Source: an uncultured Prevotellaceae bacterium (lineage in GTDB: Bacteria; Bacteroidota; Bacteroidia; Bacteroidales; Bacteroidaceae). Taken from it: a stretch of DNA of 64,000 nt. Below the pieces are notes generated by a model. The model had not been told where the DNA came from and did not search any database. It saw only the letters and a list, made by a program, of their open reading frames with translations. Positions 60,623-64,000 of this stretch are shown here, piece by piece; positions within the stretch are counted from its first letter, which is position 1; every line of letters begins with the position of its first letter. The stretch spans positions 62,001-126,000 of the forward strand of contig CADCIB010000004.1 in assembly GCA_902801375.1 (NCBI GenBank). Reading direction: 5' to 3'. Both the position numbers and the translations under genes were made by a program.

Positions 60623-63172
60623 ATGAAAGCGAAAACAACAGGAAAGTATGGCCACAAGGCATCTGTGATACGACTGGCCGCAGTATGTGCGCTGATGTTA
60701 TTCGGCGTGGTGAATGCCCAAGCTGACGATGGCGACCAATGGGAAGATCACGGTACCAATGGCGTTGGCTATTACGATAGGATCAAATGTCTTTTCGAGG
60801 TAGTGGACGAGTCCAAGGCTCAGGTGAAGATTATTGCCCGTGAAGGCAAAAACACTTTCTCAGAGGTTCCCTACGGGATTACCACTCTCGATATTTATAC
60901 TGATGTGATACACAATAAAAAGCGTTACACCGTGGTGGAGATTGGCGATAGTGCATTCATGGATATGCCCAACCTTCAGAAGATCGGCCACATGGGCGAC
61001 TCCATTCATACTATCGGCATTGCGGCATTTATGAATTGCCCTAAACTGGTGTCTGTTCATCTGCCCGAGGAACTATTGTATATTAACGGCAGTGCTTTCA
61101 TGGATTGTAAGGCACTTAAATGCACCATCAAGGAGTATGGCGACTATGACAGCGAATTGAGGCTTCCCGAAAAGCTGAGAGGCATTTTTGACAATGCTTT
61201 CAGGAATTGCTCGTCCCTTGAAAGCGTGATATTCCCCGATGGCTTGTCAAGAATTACTAATGCTGTGTTCTTCAACTGTGCTTCTTTGGGCGATATCAGT
61301 CTGCCAAATGGTCTAAATATATTGAACCCCAATAGCTTTTCGGCTTGCCCTCAGATGAAGAATATCAATGTGAGGCATGTGAGCGACGAAATCAACCTGT
61401 ATTCCGAAGGCGGCGTACTCTTCCGGCAAATGGCCGACGGAAGCCATCAATTGGTGAAATTCCCTTGCGGAAGGACAGACAGCTATGTGATTCCCGACTT
61501 CGTGAGCAGCTTGGGTTACAATGCTTTTGAGTATTCAAACCTTTCTTCCCTCACCATTCCTATTACGGTAAAACAACTCTACAAAAATTCTTTCTTTTGT
61601 ATGTACAACCTCACCAGCGTATATGTGGAGTGGGTTGACAAAGACGACCTGCCCTATATCATGTATGCGGATGGTAGTCCATTTCAATGCTATGCGGAGT
61701 CTCCCGAACGCACCCTCTACGTTCCTAACGATGCAGGGGCTTTCGACACCTACATGACCAGTGATTGGAACACATGGTTCTACGACATCAAGAAATACGA
61801 CGTGGGCTATGTCGATGGCCTTACCGTTGGCGGATGCCGCGTGAAGCGTACACAGGTGAAGAACATCGACGACAGCAACAACAGCGGATTCGTACAGGGC
61901 CGGGCTTCCTACGACCTGACCACCCATACCCTCACCTTGGACAACGCCATCATCCAGACTTCGCAGAACGATTGTTACGGCGTGGGCAACGAAGGCATCG
62001 GCGATTTGATTATCCAGCTGAACGGCACCTGCGACATCACCACCAACGCCGTGGGCATCTATCTCAGCCGGAGCACCATCATCAATGGGCCAGGCACGCT
62101 CTACGTCAGCTCCAACTATGAGGAAGCCATCTACGTGGACTACTGGAACCTGTACATCAACAATGCCACCCTCGGCCTCTATGGCAGTTGCGGAGCCATC
62201 GCAGGCGACGGACAGGCATACGTCTATGTATGGAATTCAGACATCAGCATGTCGCCCACCGACTCAGAGGGTATGACCACGGTGAGCGGCATCGCCAAGT
62301 TTGAACTGGACAACGGCTTTTTCTGCGAGCCCCGCTTCGCGCAGTTCGATGCTGACAAGCAAACCGTGGTGGACTGGAATGGCATTCCCACGAAAGGAAA
62401 GGTCACGGTGCAGCCCGGCGAGTTCTATGGCTTCTATGTGGGAGACGTGCCCGTCACCAGCCGGAGTACCAACAATATCTCACCAGCCGGGTTGAAGAAC
62501 GGATACATTAGCTACTCTCCTTCCGAAAACACCCTGTCGCTGACCAATGTAGAATACACAGGTGAGGACACTTTCCTCGCGAGCAACAACGACTTCCTCC
62601 ATGTCATGATTCGTAGTAACAACACCATCCATACCACCGATGACTGTTTCTGGCTCCTCGACGACATGTATATAAAAGGTAGCGGAACCCTGACGACCAA
62701 TGCCGACATGGGCGTGGCCGTTAGGATAGAGCGTCCCGACACGTGGCTCTATCTCTGGGATACCGATGCAACCCTCAAAGGCGCGGGTGGTGCCATCTAT
62801 GGCAGGGCCGACTGCGAGAAGCAGGCCTTGTATGTGAAGAACTCGCATGTGAAGCTATCGGGCAGTGGGCGTTATAAAGTAACCAGCGAGCTGAACCATC
62901 TCTATCTGGATGATGCCCAGTTCCTGCACGACTACTTCTACTTCGACGAAGACCAAGGCTACATCTGCGACGAGCGCTACTATGGCGACCCCGTCTATAC
63001 CGATGAGATAGAAATCATTGCCACTGGCGCTCCCACCGCCCTTGAAACCGTAGTGTACGACGGGGCTCAGCCGCGGCGCACTGAATCCGTTTACAACCTA
63101 CAAGGCCAGCGCGTGGGCGACGGCTATCGTGGCATTGTGATTCAGAACGGAAAGAAAACAATCAATAAATAA
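60623..63172 (+). CDS. BspA-like LRR surface protein with a beta-helix-like C-terminal half
   Basis: 849 residues. Signal peptide ends near VNA-QAD. Residues about 60-340 are BspA/LRR_5 repeats (IGDSAFMDMPNLQKIG, IGIAAFMNCPKLVSVHLP, FDNAFRNCSSLESVIFPDGL). The second half has two similar blocks (about 395-580 and 600-790) with short strand-turn units such as LIIQLNGTCDITTNAVGIYL and NDFLHVMIRSNNTIHTTDD, suggestive of a beta-helix. The end YNLQGQRVGDGYRGIVIQNG is the shared C-terminal segment. Likely surface-exposed. The next LRR gene starts 8 bp downstream. Confidence 0.85.
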   Translation: MKAKTTGKYGHKASVIRLAAVCALMLFGVVNAQADDGDQWEDHGTNGVGYYDRIKCLFEVVDESKAQVKIIAREGKNTFSEVPYGITTLDIYTDVIHNKKRYTVVEIGDSAFMDMPNLQKIGHMGDSIHTIGIAAFMNCPKLVSVHLPEELLYINGSAFMDCKALKCTIKEYGDYDSELRLPEKLRGIFDNAFRNCSSLESVIFPDGLSRITNAVFFNCASLGDISLPNGLNILNPNSFSACPQMKNINVRHVSDEINLYSEGGVLFRQMADGSHQLVKFPCGRTDSYVIPDFVSSLGYNAFEYSNLSSLTIPITVKQLYKNSFFCMYNLTSVYVEWVDKDDLPYIMYADGSPFQCYAESPERTLYVPNDAGAFDTYMTSDWNTWFYDIKKYDVGYVDGLTVGGCRVKRTQVKNIDDSNNSGFVQGRASYDLTTHTLTLDNAIIQTSQNDCYGVGNEGIGDLIIQLNGTCDITTNAVGIYLSRSTIINGPGTLYVSSNYEEAIYVDYWNLYINNATLGLYGSCGAIAGDGQAYVYVWNSDISMSPTDSEGMTTVSGIAKFELDNGFFCEPRFAQFDADKQTVVDWNGIPTKGKVTVQPGEFYGFYVGDVPVTSRSTNNISPAGLKNGYISYSPSENTLSLTNVEYTGEDTFLASNNDFLHVMIRSNNTIHTTDDCFWLLDDMYIKGSGTLTTNADMGVAVRIERPDTWLYLWDTDATLKGAGGAIYGRADCEKQALYVKNSHVKLSGSGRYKVTSELNHLYLDDAQFLHDYFYFDEDQGYICDERYYGDPVYTDEIEIIATGAPTALETVVYDGAQPRRTESVYNLQGQRVGDGYRGIVIQNGKKTINK

Positions 63173-63180
63173 TCAAGCCT

Positions 63181-64000
63181 ATGAAGAAACTGATATTCAA
63201 GCGCCTTGCGGCATTGCCTATGCGGCAGGCCGCAGTATGTGCGCTGATGCTTTGTGCGGCATCGGCTACTGCCAGCGACGGCGACCATTGGGAGGCTGTA
63301 GCTGCCCACCCCAACATGTATAGCAACTACGACAGCCCTATCAACTGTTATTTCGAAGTGGTGAGCGAGGCTGATGCCACGGTGATGTACATTCCGCGCA
63401 ACCGCAGTTCCGAAAGTAACACGTTCGGATCATGTGGCGACGTGAGCGGAGGCGTTTGGCTCGAAGACGAAGTCACCCACAACAGCAAGACCTACCGCGT
63501 GGTTCGTGTCGATACTTACGCCTTCAGAGGATTGCACAACTTACAGGAGATTTCCCTTTTGGGAAAATACATTGAGGAGATAGGCAACATGGCCTTCTAC
63601 GATTGTCCACTGCTGACGTCGGTGAATCTGCCGGAAGGACTGAAGAGCATCGGCAGTGGTGCTTTCCAGCTCTGCAGCAGTCTCCGTTGCACCACCGACA
63701 ATGGTCACGACGACGATGCGTTGGTGCTGCCCTCCACGCTGGAGCGCCTCGACACTTATGCCTTCGGAAACTGTAGGGGGCTGAAGAACGTCGTGTTTCC
63801 CGATGGTTTGAAGAGCATCGCCAGTGCAGCCTTCTTCTCGTGCAGGAATCTGAACAACGTGGAATTGCCATCCTGTATGGAGGAAGCGGAGAATCCCTTC
63901 TCTTATTGCACAAGCATGACGGCCATTAGCGTACGCAAAGTAGAGGGGCAGCCTGAAAACTTTTTCAGTTTCGACGATGCGCTCTTTGCCTACAACGCAG
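63181..64000 (+). CDS. BspA-like LRR surface protein, N-terminal part (truncated by window edge)
   Basis: The frame is open from ATG 63181 to the window end (273 codons). Signal peptide: KKLIFKRLAALPMRQAAV then CALMLCAASATA before SDG. LRR_5 repeats begin near residue 110 (YAFRGLHNLQEISLLG, IGNMAFYDCPLLTSVNLPEG, IGSGAFQLCSSLRC). It resembles the preceding protein: SDGDHWE here, DDGDQWE there, and a 22-bp identical stretch inside both signal peptides (63228-63249 and 60676-60697). Probably cotranscribed with it and a product of tandem duplication. Confidence 0.88.
   Translation, partial: MKKLIFKRLAALPMRQAAVCALMLCAASATASDGDHWEAVAAHPNMYSNYDSPINCYFEVVSEADATVMYIPRNRSSESNTFGSCGDVSGGVWLEDEVTHNSKTYRVVRVDTYAFRGLHNLQEISLLGKYIEEIGNMAFYDCPLLTSVNLPEGLKSIGSGAFQLCSSLRCTTDNGHDDDALVLPSTLERLDTYAFGNCRGLKNVVFPDGLKSIASAAFFSCRNLNNVELPSCMEEAENPFSYCTSMTAISVRKVEGQPENFFSFDDALFAYNA

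Overview
The window looks like a chromosomal segment of a Bacteroidales bacterium, most likely Prevotella or a close relative. Direct signs are Bacteroidetes-type promoters (TTTG, about 19-20 bp, then TAnnTTTG) upstream of many genes, BspA-like leucine-rich-repeat surface proteins, a shared short C-terminal tail of the form DLQGR(R/K)V...KG(V/I)YI.NGKK, DUF4491 and DUF4492 proteins, a nucleoside kinase with a ThrRS-like N-terminus, and a mid-range G+C content. No phage, insertion sequence, CRISPR array or rRNA was seen. Two tRNA genes are present.

Layout: 1-1650 holds two TPR proteins, the first cut by the window edge. 1896-2729 is a radical SAM protein whose promoter abuts its start codon. 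2755-8041 is a tandem pair of BspA-like LRR proteins. 8293-15073 is an RND efflux operon (adaptor, pump, outer-membrane factor) followed by an LpxA-like acyltransferase and a clear terminator. 15342-17978 encodes methylmalonyl-CoA epimerase, the carboxyltransferase, a tiny OadG-tail-like protein missing from simple ORF calling, and the biotin carrier; the membrane beta subunit is not next to them. hemW follows. 19274-24158 is a divergent lactate module (D-lactate dehydrogenase and lactate permease). 24202-31743 is mostly housekeeping: AlkD, tRNA-Pro, nitroreductase, a Rossmann protein, KdsC-like phosphatase, Maf, an rRNA/tRNA methyltransferase and the nucleoside kinase.

32047-38529 contains two large secreted choice-of-anchor-J proteins flanking a 64-residue acidic small protein. 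38578-43441 has an M18 aminopeptidase, a short UvrA paralogue and a serpin lipoprotein. 43855-48289 has a small lipoprotein and the pheT-yebC-TSCPD operon just downstream of tRNA-Phe. Then come a galactose mutarotase, the iorA-iorB-aminotransferase operon for aryl-pyruvate metabolism, a five-gene leftward operon (coiled-coil protein, TolC, HlyD, two ABC-2 permeases, no ATPase), DUF4492, and two further LRR proteins, the last cut by the window edge.

The most unusual structure is not a gene. Three separate intergenic regions (1687-1796, 43535-43666, 59909-60062) each contain a degenerate tandem array with the same exact 22-nt register, each lying upstream of a rightward promoter. Sequence similarity between the arrays suggests one family of spacing-constrained elements.
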